Part shown: in pieces, positions 47,708 to 56,425 of the stretch
Numbering within the stretch: position 1 is the first letter of the stretch
How the letters are laid out: each line of letters starts with the position of its first letter
NCBI RefSeq assembly: GCF_006517815.1
Contig: NZ_CP041198.1
Coordinates: forward strand, 3,224,001-3,288,000
Length of the DNA stretch: 64,000 nt
Source of the DNA: Pseudarthrobacter sp. NIBRBAC000502770
Lineage (GTDB): Bacteria > Actinomycetota > Actinomycetes > Actinomycetales > Micrococcaceae
Direction of reading: 5' to 3'
Notes under the pieces: generated by a model
The model's input: the letters and a program-made list of their open reading frames with translations, nothing else
Database searches by the model: none
Told to the model about the DNA's origin: nothing
Program-made: the position numbers and the translations under genes

Positions 47708-47906
47708 GGTCCTGCCTCTCACCTTGGGAACTTCCTGTTTGGCCGGGGGAACCCGGCCCGTCCTCCAGCCTACGGTCTGGTCACCTCCCTGGCCGTTCCC
47801 GCGCGAGGTTAAATGGCGCGCCACCACGGGATTCATTGGAGGCGCGCCCGGCGAGCTGCCTCCCGGCGTCGTATCCTGCTGTGGAGCCACAGACCCGGAG
47901 CCTGAC

Positions 47907-49163
47907 ATGACTTATATCCAGATCATCCCCCTGGTGATCCTCGTGGTGATGTTCGTCGTCGCCACCAGGTGGCCATTGAACATCGGGGTGATGGGGCTGG
48001 TGGCCTCGTTCGGCGTCGGCTATTTCCTGCTGGGCTTGTCGGACAAGGAGATCCTGGCCGAATTTCCGGCCAGCATTGTCCTGACCATCATTGGGGTCAC
48101 TTACTTCTTCAGCATGGCGCAGCGGAACGGCACCATCGGCATCATCGTGCAGGGCTGCGTCCGGATGGTTCGCGGAAAGACCATGCTGCTGCCGTGGGTG
48201 TTCTTCCTGATGGCCGCCGCCCTGACTTCCCTGGGCACCTTCTCACCCGCCGCCATCGCTTTGCTGGCTCCCGCGGCTATCGGTTTTGCCTACGAGTCGC
48301 GCATCCACCCCGTCATGATGGGCGCGTTCATTATCAACGGCGCCCACGCGGGCGGCTTCTCCCCGCTGTCCGTGGCCGGAGTCCTGGTGCATGACATCTC
48401 GCTGAAGAACGGTTTTCCCATCTCCCAGGGCAGCCTCTTCAGCGCCAGCTTCGCCCTTAACCTGGTCCTCTCGGTGCTCACCATTGTCCTGTTCGCCCTG
48501 TTCGGCAAACTGCGTGACGGTGCCCCCAGGCAGCATGTGGACACCGACACCCCGCCCGTCGGACGCCCCCACGGCCAGCAGATCATAACTTTGGTCCTGA
48601 TTGCCGTGATGCTGGTGGCCACCCTCGGTTTCCACCTCCCCATCGGCTTCGTGGCCCTCTCAGCCGGGCTGCTGCTGGCGTTCATCAACATCCAGGAACA
48701 CAAGACTTTCATCGGCGGCATCTCCTGGTCCACCGTCCTGCTGGTGGCAGGCATGATCACCTATGTCTCCCTGTTGGAGCATGTGGGGGTCATCGACACC
48801 TTGGCCCAGCAGGCCCTGGCCCTGGGCGCCCCGCTGCTGGTCGCGCTGGTCCTTTGCTACGTAATCGGCGTGGGCTCTGCCTTCGCGTCCTCCACGGCAT
48901 TACTCACAGCGTTCATCCCGCTGGCCGGCCCCCTCCTGGCCACGAGCTCGCTCAGCGCCTCCGGAACCGTGGCCGCGCTGGCCATCGCGGCCACCGTCGT
49001 CGACGTCTCCCCCTTTTCCACCGATGGTGCGCTGGTGGTGGCAAACGCGCGGGACGACGACCGGCAGCGGGTCTACCGCCAGCTCATGTTCTACGCGGGC
49101 GGCGTGGTGCTGGTGGCCCCGGCGCTGGCATGGGCGCTGCTCATCCCTACCGGGATCATCTAG
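47907..49163 (+). CDS. SLC13/MatC-like dicarboxylate permease
   Basis: A 418-residue membrane protein with about 11-12 segments, beginning TYIQIIPLVILVVMFVVATR. The halves contain GTFSPAAIALLAPAAIGFAY and INGAHAGGFSPLSVAGVL in the first, and VGSAFASSTALLTAFIPLAG and AATVVDVSPFSTDGALVVAN in the second. These are the inverted SPL/SPF-type hairpin motifs of the ArsB/NhaD/DASS superfamily, closest to MatC malonate carriers. The long upstream open frame is antisense to the dehydratase and is discarded. The substrate is probably a di- or tricarboxylate. Confidence 0.85.
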   Translation: MTYIQIIPLVILVVMFVVATRWPLNIGVMGLVASFGVGYFLLGLSDKEILAEFPASIVLTIIGVTYFFSMAQRNGTIGIIVQGCVRMVRGKTMLLPWVFFLMAAALTSLGTFSPAAIALLAPAAIGFAYESRIHPVMMGAFIINGAHAGGFSPLSVAGVLVHDISLKNGFPISQGSLFSASFALNLVLSVLTIVLFALFGKLRDGAPRQHVDTDTPPVGRPHGQQIITLVLIAVMLVATLGFHLPIGFVALSAGLLLAFINIQEHKTFIGGISWSTVLLVAGMITYVSLLEHVGVIDTLAQQALALGAPLLVALVLCYVIGVGSAFASSTALLTAFIPLAGPLLATSSLSASGTVAALAIAATVVDVSPFSTDGALVVANARDDDRQRVYRQLMFYAGGVVLVAPALAWALLIPTGII

Positions 49164-49173
49164 GGCCTGGTTT

Positions 49174-49209
49174 CCAGCCCCACCCAGCCAGCAGGGTGAG
49201 GGGGGCTGG
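49174..49209. terminator. Terminator hairpin
   Basis: CCAGCCCC (49174-49181) pairs with GGGGCTGG (49202-49209), extended by an inner ACCC/GGGT pair with a small bulge. It lies between the convergent permease and lipoprotein genes. Confidence 0.6.
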
Positions 49210-49234
49210 AACAGGTGCGGGGACTTGGCCGCCG

Positions 49235-50110
49235 CTACCGGGGGGCGGTGGGAGAGGCCGACGACGAGGCGCCGCTGCCCGAGGACATCGTCGCCGAAGA
49301 GGTGGACGAGGCAGTGGATGACGACGAGCTGCTGGGCGAGGACGTGCCCATTGAGCCGGACGAACTGGTGGAGGACGGGCTTGACGTTGCGCTGCCGCCC
49401 TCGGCCTTCTTCAGCACGTCGTTGATGAGGCCCTCGAGTTCCTTCTGGTCCGAGTCACCAAGGTCGGTACCGCTCTTGGTAGCCACCACCAGCAGGCGCC
49501 CCTTCGCAGCGGAAACCTGCATCAGCTTCTGCTGATTGTCGCCGCTCCGGGTGCTGACGGTTGCAAAGGTCTTCTCAGCGTCAGTGTCGGCCTTGAGTTC
49601 CTGGCTTGAAACGTCGTATTTCTGCCCGAGCGCCGAGACCGAGAATTTAGCGCACTGGTCCATCTTGCCGCTGATGTCGCTGAGGGTCTTTACTGCGTCG
49701 GGGCCGCCACTTCCGGACTGGGCAGACAGGCTGCGCGGCTGCTGGCCTTCGGAAAGTGCGACGGCGACATCACCGTTCTCAACTTTGTCCAGCAGGCCGG
49801 CGGTGGCGATGTCCTTGCAGTCCTTGGGATCGACGGTTGCGGCGCTCATCAGCAGGTTGGCGATGTTGCTGCCCTGGGCAACCTGGTCCTTGGAGTACAG
49901 CTTGAGCTCATTGCCGTCGTCGTCCTTCATGCCCGAGATCAGGTTCCGGAGCTCATCCTCCGAATACACTTTGGCTTCGGCAGTCTGGCTGGCGGAAGCT
50001 GACGCCGTCGACGAACTGGAAGGACTGGCAGTTCCACTGCCCCCTCCCGAACAGCCGGCCAACGCCAGCATTGCCGCAGCCACAACTCCAAGCGCAGATA
50101 CCCTTCGCAT
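49235..50110 (-). CDS. Ser/Thr-rich lipoprotein of unknown function
   Basis: A 291-residue protein. The ATG at 50110 has GGGAGG about 9 bases upstream. A signal peptide ends in the lipobox LALAGCSGG. The mature middle (about 50-225) has an ordered part with YSEDELRNLISGMKDDDGNE and KFSVSALGQKYDVSSQELKA, resembling DUF5642/sensor-type lipoproteins of actinobacteria only loosely. The last 60 residues are almost pure Ser/Thr/Gly/Ala (SSPSSTSSSGSMGTSSPSSS), a likely cell-wall spacer placed unusually at the C-terminus. Confidence 0.75.
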   Translation of the reverse strand: MRRVSALGVVAAAMLALAGCSGGGSGTASPSSSSTASASASQTAEAKVYSEDELRNLISGMKDDDGNELKLYSKDQVAQGSNIANLLMSAATVDPKDCKDIATAGLLDKVENGDVAVALSEGQQPRSLSAQSGSGGPDAVKTLSDISGKMDQCAKFSVSALGQKYDVSSQELKADTDAEKTFATVSTRSGDNQQKLMQVSAAKGRLLVVATKSGTDLGDSDQKELEGLINDVLKKAEGGSATSSPSSTSSSGSMGTSSPSSSSSSTASSTSSATMSSGSGASSSASPTAPR

Positions 50111-50246
50111 TAGGTTCACCCTCCCAAATAGACAGCATGCTTAGTACTTTCACTCTAGAGGTTCCCTTTGGAAGTGTGAAGTAACGCCGTTGGGAGGGAA
50201 TTGGGGATACACGTTAAATGTCAGTGGGTCGCTGGATGATGTGGGT

Positions 50247-51857
50247 ATGGGAATCGGCGGTGGTCTTGGGGTGGTGTTGGAGGGTGTTCGTGCCTCTGTT
50301 GCTGCCCTGGATGCGCTGGAGCGGGAGGACGCTTCCCTGGCGGCCGGTTTAGATGTTGGTTTCGATGTTGGTGTTGGTGCCGGTGTGGACGTGTTGCAGC
50401 GGCGCTATGAGATCCGGCTGGACAGGCTGGAGCTTACGTCCCGGCTGGAGGCGCAGCTCGCAGCAGTGAAGGCGCAGGACGCCGTCGACGCCGTCGGGTT
50501 CCAGGAGGCGATGACCCCGCCGGACGCCTCGGTCCAGGACCGTACCTACGCGCAGATGTCGGTGGTGGAGGAGATCGCCGGGGTCCTCACCGTGAGTTCC
50601 GCCGGTGCCGGGGCGTTGGTGGAGCAGTCCCGGCGGGTCTGTTCCCTGCCGCTGGTCATGAACGCCTTGGCGGCGGGCGTGATGTCGTGGCAGCACGCCC
50701 GCGTCGTCGCGGACGAGACCGAGGGCCTTGACGCTGTCGGGGCTGCCGGGCTGGTGGCGCATTTCTTCGACCCCGACGCACCCGATCCGGCCCGGGGTGC
50801 CTTGCCCGGTGAACTGGTTCCGTCCCGGTTCCGGGCCAAGGTCCGGGGCTGGCGGGAACGCCACCACCCCGAATCGATCCAAAAGCGCCATGTAAAAGGG
50901 GTGGCGGACCGGCGGATGGAATACACCCCGGACAAGGATGGCATGGCCTGGGTCTCCCTCTACCTTCCCGGGGACACCGCGTGCGCCATCTGGAACCGGA
51001 CCACCGCCACCGCCCGCGGCCTCCAGGGCCCCAACGAACCCCGCACCCTCACCCAGCTCCGCCCCGACATCGCCGCATCCCTGTTGCTCGGTGCCGTCCA
51101 AGCGTCGGGTGAGGGGTCCACCGGCACCGCCCCGGGCACGCAGGGTGTCACCGGGATCGGGAAGGTTCCCACCCCGCGGGCCGACGTCCTGGTCACCGTG
51201 CCCGTGTTCGCCCTCCTCGGAGCCACTGACGAACCAGCCATCCTGGACGGTCTTGGACCCATCCCGGCGTCCATGGCCCGCAGGCTCGTTGCGGACGGGG
51301 CGGAGTCGTTCTACCGGGTCCTCGTGGACCCCAGGGACGGTGCGCCCCTGGAAATCGGCAGGAAGAACTACCGGCTCACCGAAACCATCAAACGCTGGAT
51401 CAGGCTGCGCGACGGCAAATGCACGTTCCCCGGCTGCACCAACCGCACGCCCGACAACGAAACAGATCACCTCCAAGCGTGGGAACACGGCGGCACCACG
51501 GGAACCAGCAACCTGGCCCAGCTCTGCCGTAAGCATCATCGGCTCAAACACCACAGCCAATGGACCCCCGGCCCGGCCACGAGCAAGGACCCACCGGGCT
51601 GGACATCACCCACCGGGCGCTTCTACAACCCGGAACAACAGGATTCAGAACCAACCCACTGGCCACCAGGAAGCCTGTCACCATGGCTGCAACGGGAAGC
51701 TGCCGGTAAATGCCAGTGCCTGGAGGCGAGCCTTGAAAACCTTCCGCAGTGGGAACCCGACGACGACAGGTACGTGGACCTCAACGACTTGCCAGCCGAC
51801 GATCCACTCTGGGCCGAACTCCTGGCCACGCCATTCGCGCTGTCATCGCAAGGGTGA
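50247..51857 (+). CDS. DUF222 and HNH endonuclease signature protein
   Basis: A protein of about 536 residues. DUF222 spans roughly 40-370; an HNH domain near 410-460 reads CTFPGCTNRTPDNETDHLQA with NLAQLCRKHHRLKHH, giving the Cys-Cys zinc pair and the catalytic His region. These proteins occur in many copies in actinobacterial genomes, often near mobile DNA, and may be selfish or 13E12-repeat-like elements. The start is uncertain: ATG 50247 is used, but TTG 50190 and GTG 50241 are in frame. No inverted repeats or target duplication were seen around it. Confidence 0.85.
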   Translation: MGIGGGLGVVLEGVRASVAALDALEREDASLAAGLDVGFDVGVGAGVDVLQRRYEIRLDRLELTSRLEAQLAAVKAQDAVDAVGFQEAMTPPDASVQDRTYAQMSVVEEIAGVLTVSSAGAGALVEQSRRVCSLPLVMNALAAGVMSWQHARVVADETEGLDAVGAAGLVAHFFDPDAPDPARGALPGELVPSRFRAKVRGWRERHHPESIQKRHVKGVADRRMEYTPDKDGMAWVSLYLPGDTACAIWNRTTATARGLQGPNEPRTLTQLRPDIAASLLLGAVQASGEGSTGTAPGTQGVTGIGKVPTPRADVLVTVPVFALLGATDEPAILDGLGPIPASMARRLVADGAESFYRVLVDPRDGAPLEIGRKNYRLTETIKRWIRLRDGKCTFPGCTNRTPDNETDHLQAWEHGGTTGTSNLAQLCRKHHRLKHHSQWTPGPATSKDPPGWTSPTGRFYNPEQQDSEPTHWPPGSLSPWLQREAAGKCQCLEASLENLPQWEPDDDRYVDLNDLPADDPLWAELLATPFALSSQG

Positions 51858-51917
51858 ACCCCGCGCTGAGGCCATCCCACCCATCAGCCGCTTCATTACC
51901 CGGCCCCGGCAGTACAG

Positions 51918-52745
51918 CTACGCTGCTTCGGGCGCTCCTGCGATCCGCCGTCGACGTGCCATCCGTTGCGCCTTCTCCTTGGCGGCCGCGGCCCGGAGCC
52001 GGGGGACAACCGCCATGGCGATGGGCTGCCCATGACCGGGGGCCAGCAGCCGGGGCCCCAATTCTGCCAGCCGGGCCACGGAGTCCATCGCCGTCTTGCG
52101 GCTCCACGTGGTGTACCAGGGCGGACCGGAAACATGTGATGCCCGGAGCAGGAGACCGCGCGCCGAGTTCAAGTCCACGGTGGTTACCGCATCACCGGTC
52201 ATCAGGACGCCATCTTTGGAACGCCAATACGCCACGTGTCCGGGGGTGTGCCCCGGCGTGGGAACGGCGGCCCAATCGGGCAGGCCGGGCACCTCGCCGC
52301 TTCGTGGAAGGCCATGCACGACGTCGGTAATGTCACCTGCGGCCTCAATCCGCCGCCGGACGCGGGCAGGCAGGGACCATACAAGGGGCGCAACCAGCCA
52401 CCGGTCCAGCGGCATTGAATATCCCGGAACGTAGCGGCCGGCAGCCATAGGCAGTTCGGCGCGGTGGACATATGCCGGAATCTTCCAGGTCCGGGCAAGT
52501 GTCCCAGCAGCCCCGGAGTGGTCAGGATGCAGGTGGGTCAGGAAGATGGCTGCAGGAACTTCGCCGGGACCGAGCAGTTGCTCCACTGCCGCGCGCAGCG
52601 GTTCCGCACTGGCCGCCCATCCGGAGTCGATCATCGCCCATGAGGGGCCGGATCGGATCAGGTAGACGTTTGATGCCAGCGGGCCTGAGCCAGTGGTCAT
52701 CAGCACCACACCGGACGCGATCTCCTGCGGTTCCGAAACACGCAT
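51918..52745 (-). CDS. MBL-fold metallohydrolase
   Basis: A 275-residue metallo-beta-lactamase-fold protein; GAGGT lies 7 bases before the ATG. The metal motif is FLTHLHPDHSGAAG (HxHxDH), with further His in VPTPGHTPGHVAYW and Asp in LMTGDAV. The C-terminal tail is basic (AAAKEKAQRMARRRRIAG). The family includes glyoxalase II, lactonases and phosphodiesterases; the substrate is unknown. The gene is monocistronic and convergent with the DUF222 gene. Confidence 0.88.
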   Translation of the reverse strand: MRVSEPQEIASGVVLMTTGSGPLASNVYLIRSGPSWAMIDSGWAASAEPLRAAVEQLLGPGEVPAAIFLTHLHPDHSGAAGTLARTWKIPAYVHRAELPMAAGRYVPGYSMPLDRWLVAPLVWSLPARVRRRIEAAGDITDVVHGLPRSGEVPGLPDWAAVPTPGHTPGHVAYWRSKDGVLMTGDAVTTVDLNSARGLLLRASHVSGPPWYTTWSRKTAMDSVARLAELGPRLLAPGHGQPIAMAVVPRLRAAAAKEKAQRMARRRRIAGAPEAA

Positions 52746-52927
52746 CACCGTGACCTCACACAGCTCCGAAGACTGCACTGAAGTGGGCGTACGGGGGGCA
52801 CGAAGCCTCGCGAAATTGCCCCGTTGATCTGCGGCGGGGCATGGCCGGACCATTCCACTCCACTGGGCCTCGCCATACCCCCAGTTTTACGCCGGTCTGC
52901 CATCGATGGTAGGGCCGAACGGCCTCT

Positions 52928-53806
52928 CTAGCCGTCCGCCCCGGGCAGGCATACTTCGACGAGATCCCCCGTTACCCGGGTTTCGAACAGCGGCTGCCGG
53001 GAAGTTGCCGGGCCGGACCTGACCTCGCCGGTGCGCAGCGAGAATGTGCTCCGGTGCCACGGGCAGACGACGCACGGGTCCCCGCCGTCGTCTTTGATCT
53101 TTCCTTCGTGAAGCGGCCCGGAAAGGTGGCTGCAGACGTCGGACAATACGTTGACCGTCCCGCCCTCGCGGTGGACCAGCAGGGGGATGCCGGCGACATC
53201 GCGCTTGTGCAGGCCGCCCTCGGGCAGCTCCGCCAGGGGTGCCAAGGGGTGCCAGCCGGCCGGGAAACGGTGCGGAATTTCTTCGCTGTGGTTTACTCCG
53301 GCCGCCTGGCGGTAGGAGAGGTGGCCGCCCAGGAAACCCCCGGCGCCCACCGTCGCGAGCCCGAGGTACGCGAGCACCTTGCCACTGCCTTCTCCGCCGG
53401 TTGCCCGCCGCACGAGGGACGCCACGTAGAGGCCAGTGGCGGTGACGTTTGCCGCGGCGTGCACCAACCCGACCCGCTGCTGCTGCGGGTGCAGCTGGGA
53501 CCAGTCGGTAAACCCGGCGAGCGCAGACGGAATCACGGTGGCGGCGCCCACTCCGATGAGCAGCCTGGCCGCCTTCTCACCCCCCGGTACCGCATCGAGC
53601 ACGCCTGCGGAGACCCAGGCGCCGATGGGCACCTGGACGGCAAGGGGGTGAACCGGGTGTCCAATGGGGACGCCATGGAGGACATCACGGGCCCACCGGG
53701 GCTTGATGACCTTCAGGACGACTTTCCGGACGCTCTTGGCCAGTGGATCGAGCCACTCGGCCTCCTCGAAGCGGGTGACAAGCTCAAGTGCGGGCAACGG
53801 TTTCAT
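52928..53806 (-). CDS. DUF2231 membrane domain fused to a Rieske [2Fe-2S] domain
   Basis: A 292-residue protein; GGGAGG precedes the ATG. Residues 1-180 are a DUF2231-type domain with GHPVHPLAVQVPIGAWVSAG and about four membrane segments. Residues 190-292 are a Rieske domain with CSHLSGPLHEG and CPWHRSTFSLRTG supplying the Cys-His/Cys-His ligands. It is probably an electron-transfer protein at the membrane, possibly feeding a monooxygenase or nitrite-reductase-like partner not in the window. An ABM-like gene lies 34 bases upstream on the same strand. Confidence 0.88.
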   Translation of the reverse strand: MKPLPALELVTRFEEAEWLDPLAKSVRKVVLKVIKPRWARDVLHGVPIGHPVHPLAVQVPIGAWVSAGVLDAVPGGEKAARLLIGVGAATVIPSALAGFTDWSQLHPQQQRVGLVHAAANVTATGLYVASLVRRATGGEGSGKVLAYLGLATVGAGGFLGGHLSYRQAAGVNHSEEIPHRFPAGWHPLAPLAELPEGGLHKRDVAGIPLLVHREGGTVNVLSDVCSHLSGPLHEGKIKDDGGDPCVVCPWHRSTFSLRTGEVRSGPATSRQPLFETRVTGDLVEVCLPGADG

Positions 53807-53839
53807 GTGTCCTCCCTTACCCCGATTACTGCAATCCAC

Positions 53840-54139
53840 TCACCGCAACGGCGACCCCACCACGGTGAACCGGTGGGCTGCTGTCTGCCCGGAAAGGAGA
53901 GGCATCGCCTCGGCGATCGCGGCCCGTGTGCTGTCCAGCTGCAGCGACGCCTGGTGCGCCTCAGCGGACTCCCACAGCTCGGAAACGAACACGGTATCCG
54001 GCATATCCGCATTGACTCCCACCTCATAGAGCAGGCACCCGGCTTCCCTCATCCCGGGTTTCGGCCGGAGCAGGATCGCCACCAGGGCATCCCGCTGGCC
54101 GGGCTTCGTTCCAAGCATTCCCATATTCGCGAAGGTCAT
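53840..54139 (-). CDS. ABM-fold putative quinol monooxygenase
   Basis: About 99 residues from the ATG at 54139. It shows GMLGTKPGQRDALVAILLR, MREAGCLLYEVGVN and VFVSELWESAEAHQASLQL, matching the ABM domain with its conserved Trp-Glu strand. It resembles YgiN-type quinol monooxygenases. The Shine-Dalgarno site is weak, and an alternative start 69 bases upstream is in frame. It is probably cotranscribed with the Rieske-DUF2231 gene, so the two may share a redox role (inference). Confidence 0.78.
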   Translation of the reverse strand: MTFANMGMLGTKPGQRDALVAILLRPKPGMREAGCLLYEVGVNADMPDTVFVSELWESAEAHQASLQLDSTRAAIAEAMPLLSGQTAAHRFTVVGSPLR

Positions 54140-54278
54140 AAGGACAGTCTGCGGCAGGAGACCGGGAGTCGGGGAGGGCAGGCCTTGTTGGGCACTCAGC
54201 CCAGGCATTTAATCCATACGCTGTATTATTGCGTTGGCCTTTCCATTCGGCGGCCTACCTGCGATCAAAGGGCGTTTC

Positions 54279-55250
54279 TTGGCAAACACAGGACTTGGCG
54301 TGGCCGGCTCAGGGGAACGCCGGTACGGCCGGACACCTGCTGCGGAAGCGGCCTCTGCTGCCCTGCTGGGAGTCCTCGGAGGAATCCTGGGGCTGGCACC
54401 CTGGCTGATCACAGGAGCACAGCTTCCTGTGCAGAACCTCTGGGGAGAGGAAACACAGCCCCGCGACATGCCACTTGCCCTCCTGCCGCTTAGCCAGTAC
54501 CGCACCACTACCCTCGTTGCCCTGCTCACCGTGGGTGCATCCGCCACTGGGCTTGCCCTGCGCGCGTTGGGGCCTGCCCGCCGCGGGGCCGCTGCTGCAT
54601 GTGCCGTGGGCGGTGTGCTCCTGGTCCACGGCGGGGCTGCCGTCCAGTCGTTTTCGTTCGCAGTGCTCAGCAGCGGCCTGGACCCGGAGCCAAGGTCTTC
54701 CATCTACATCGCCGGCCTGCTCGGCGGCACCATAGCCGCGATAGCGGCCGGAGTGGTCGCCCTCCTGGTGCTCGCCTCGCCATCCCGTCCCGTCGCGGCC
54801 TTGGGCGTTGGCCTGATGGCGGTGCCGTTTGCTTCATGGCTGGCAGCTGCCGCCGCATTCCTGGCCGGCCCGGGCGGGATGCCAACTTTCCTGGCAACCG
54901 TGTGGCACTGGCTTCCTGCCGTCCTTGTGGGCGCCGCATTGTCCTGGTGCGGCTTCAAACCTTCCGCCCGCCTGTGGGTGTGGGCGGCAGACCTTGCACT
55001 GCTGTGGCTGGTTCCTGCCCTGTTCACCAGCGTCAATTACGTCCTGGGGACCCGCGTATACCTCGGCAACTTCTCCGAGATGGCCGTCCTGTCGCGCGAA
55101 ATCCTCGCCGCCACTTTGGGCCCTGCAGGCGGAGCGGGACCCATCGTGCTGCTGGCACTGGCTGTGGGGCTGGTCGGGGCGCTTTTCCTCGCCGTTCTGG
55201 AGCGGAAGAGCAGGCGTTCCGAACCAGCACCGCAGGGCGGTGGCGGTTAG
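54279..55250 (+). CDS. Integral membrane protein of unknown function
   Basis: About 323 residues from a TTG at 54279 with AAAGGG 6 bases upstream; the frame extends 15 codons further. It has about eight hydrophobic segments (for example ALLGVLGGILGLAPWLI, LGVGLMAVPFASWLAAAAAF, PIVLLALAVGLVGALFLAVL) and few charges. No family is recognised. It converges on the Lrp-like regulator gene with a 16-base gap. Confidence 0.7.
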   Translation: MANTGLGVAGSGERRYGRTPAAEAASAALLGVLGGILGLAPWLITGAQLPVQNLWGEETQPRDMPLALLPLSQYRTTTLVALLTVGASATGLALRALGPARRGAAAACAVGGVLLVHGGAAVQSFSFAVLSSGLDPEPRSSIYIAGLLGGTIAAIAAGVVALLVLASPSRPVAALGVGLMAVPFASWLAAAAAFLAGPGGMPTFLATVWHWLPAVLVGAALSWCGFKPSARLWVWAADLALLWLVPALFTSVNYVLGTRVYLGNFSEMAVLSREILAATLGPAGGAGPIVLLALAVGLVGALFLAVLERKSRRSEPAPQGGGG

Positions 55251-55266
55251 CGGTAGTCCGCAACAC

Positions 55267-56289
55267 TCACTCTGCGGCGCCCAGGCTTCCACCATGAACG
55301 ACGGCGCCACTCGCCGTCGTATCTTCCTTCAGCATCCAGCCCACGCGCTTGACCGTCCTGAGCATCACGGCACTCTCGACAATTTCTATGCCGGGCACCT
55401 TCTGCTGCAGCGCCAACTCGGCGGACATGACGTCTGCCAGCGTGTGCAGCCACATGATGATCACGAAGTTGGTGGGGCCGGTAGTGGAAGCGCTCAGCCG
55501 CACGTTGCTGATGCTGCGGATCTCGGCGGCGGCTGCCTCGTGCTGGCCCGCCGGGACGTTCACGAACCATTGGCAGGTTACCGGAAACGACGAGTACCTC
55601 TGGGCGATTTCGCAGCGGAAGGACAGGATGCCGCTGGCCAGGACCCGGTTCAGCTGCCTCTGCACGGTAGCGGGATGGCGGCCAAGGGCGCGGGCAATCT
55701 GGGCAGCTGTGGCACGGCCGTCGCGGGCCAGGAACGGCAACAGGTCAAGGTGGCTCTGCGGAAGCTGCCCCGCAATCCGCGCCGGTTCGAGGCTTGCAGG
55801 TGGTCCGAGCGTGCGAAGGGTGGCCAGCTGGGAACGGCTCAGGACATTCAGCCGCCAGTCGTCCCCGCTGCTGTGCAGCCGGGTGCACAGGGCCACCTGG
55901 TACTTGGTCAACCCATCAATGGTCTTCAGGTGTGAAACCACGCGCTCGCTGAACTCCTCCAGCGAGCGGGTAATGACTGTCAACATCAGGTCCCGGTTGC
56001 TCGCAGCCTCCTCCACAGTGACGATCTCCGGAACCGCAGCAAGCTGCGCCGTGACGCTGTCCCGCCGGTTCATCTCGCAGTCAACGGCCACATAGGCCAG
56101 GAGCATCTGCTTCGGGTCGCCCGCCAGGTGCGCTGTCGCCCATGCCGCCCCCTGGGACGTCAGGCGGTCCCAGCGGGCCGCGAGGGTGGTGGCGTGCACG
56201 TCCAGCACCTTGGCAGCGTCAGCCCAGGCGATTCTCGGGGATGCCTGCAGCACCTGGATCAGGGCAAGGTCGTCCTCGCTGAGCTCCAT
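55267..56289 (-). CDS. Double-length Lrp/AsnC family regulator
   Basis: A 340-residue protein; GAAAGGTG precedes the ATG. It contains two Lrp units in tandem: a first helix-turn-helix (AWADAAKVLDVHATTLAARW) with a ligand domain to about 150, and a second (ATAAQIARALGRHPATVQRQ, about 180-210) with a second ligand domain (SISNVRLSASTTGPTNFVII). Typical Lrp proteins are half this size. It diverges from the M20 hydrolase/MHS transporter operon and is its likely regulator. Confidence 0.88.
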   Translation of the reverse strand: MELSEDDLALIQVLQASPRIAWADAAKVLDVHATTLAARWDRLTSQGAAWATAHLAGDPKQMLLAYVAVDCEMNRRDSVTAQLAAVPEIVTVEEAASNRDLMLTVITRSLEEFSERVVSHLKTIDGLTKYQVALCTRLHSSGDDWRLNVLSRSQLATLRTLGPPASLEPARIAGQLPQSHLDLLPFLARDGRATAAQIARALGRHPATVQRQLNRVLASGILSFRCEIAQRYSSFPVTCQWFVNVPAGQHEAAAAEIRSISNVRLSASTTGPTNFVIIMWLHTLADVMSAELALQQKVPGIEIVESAVMLRTVKRVGWMLKEDTTASGAVVHGGSLGAAE

Positions 56290-56425
56290 CTGCACCTTTC
56301 TCTCCCTGTATAAATCGTGCTTGAACCTGTCGGTTGACGAATAATTTCTGCGCTTTGCGCAAATGTGAACCATGCCACTTCAGAATAGTCCCCAAGCCCT
56401 GATGCCGATTGCCAAGGAGTAACAC

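Noticed and set aside
46818..47906. Upstream extension of the MatC-like permease frame (781 codons in all)
   Set aside because: This part is antisense to the dehydratase gene and shows no protein-like sequence; the membrane protein begins at the ATG at 47907.
50247..51857. DUF222-HNH gene as part of a mobile element
   Set aside because: No terminal repeats, target duplication, recombinase or composition shift was seen around it.
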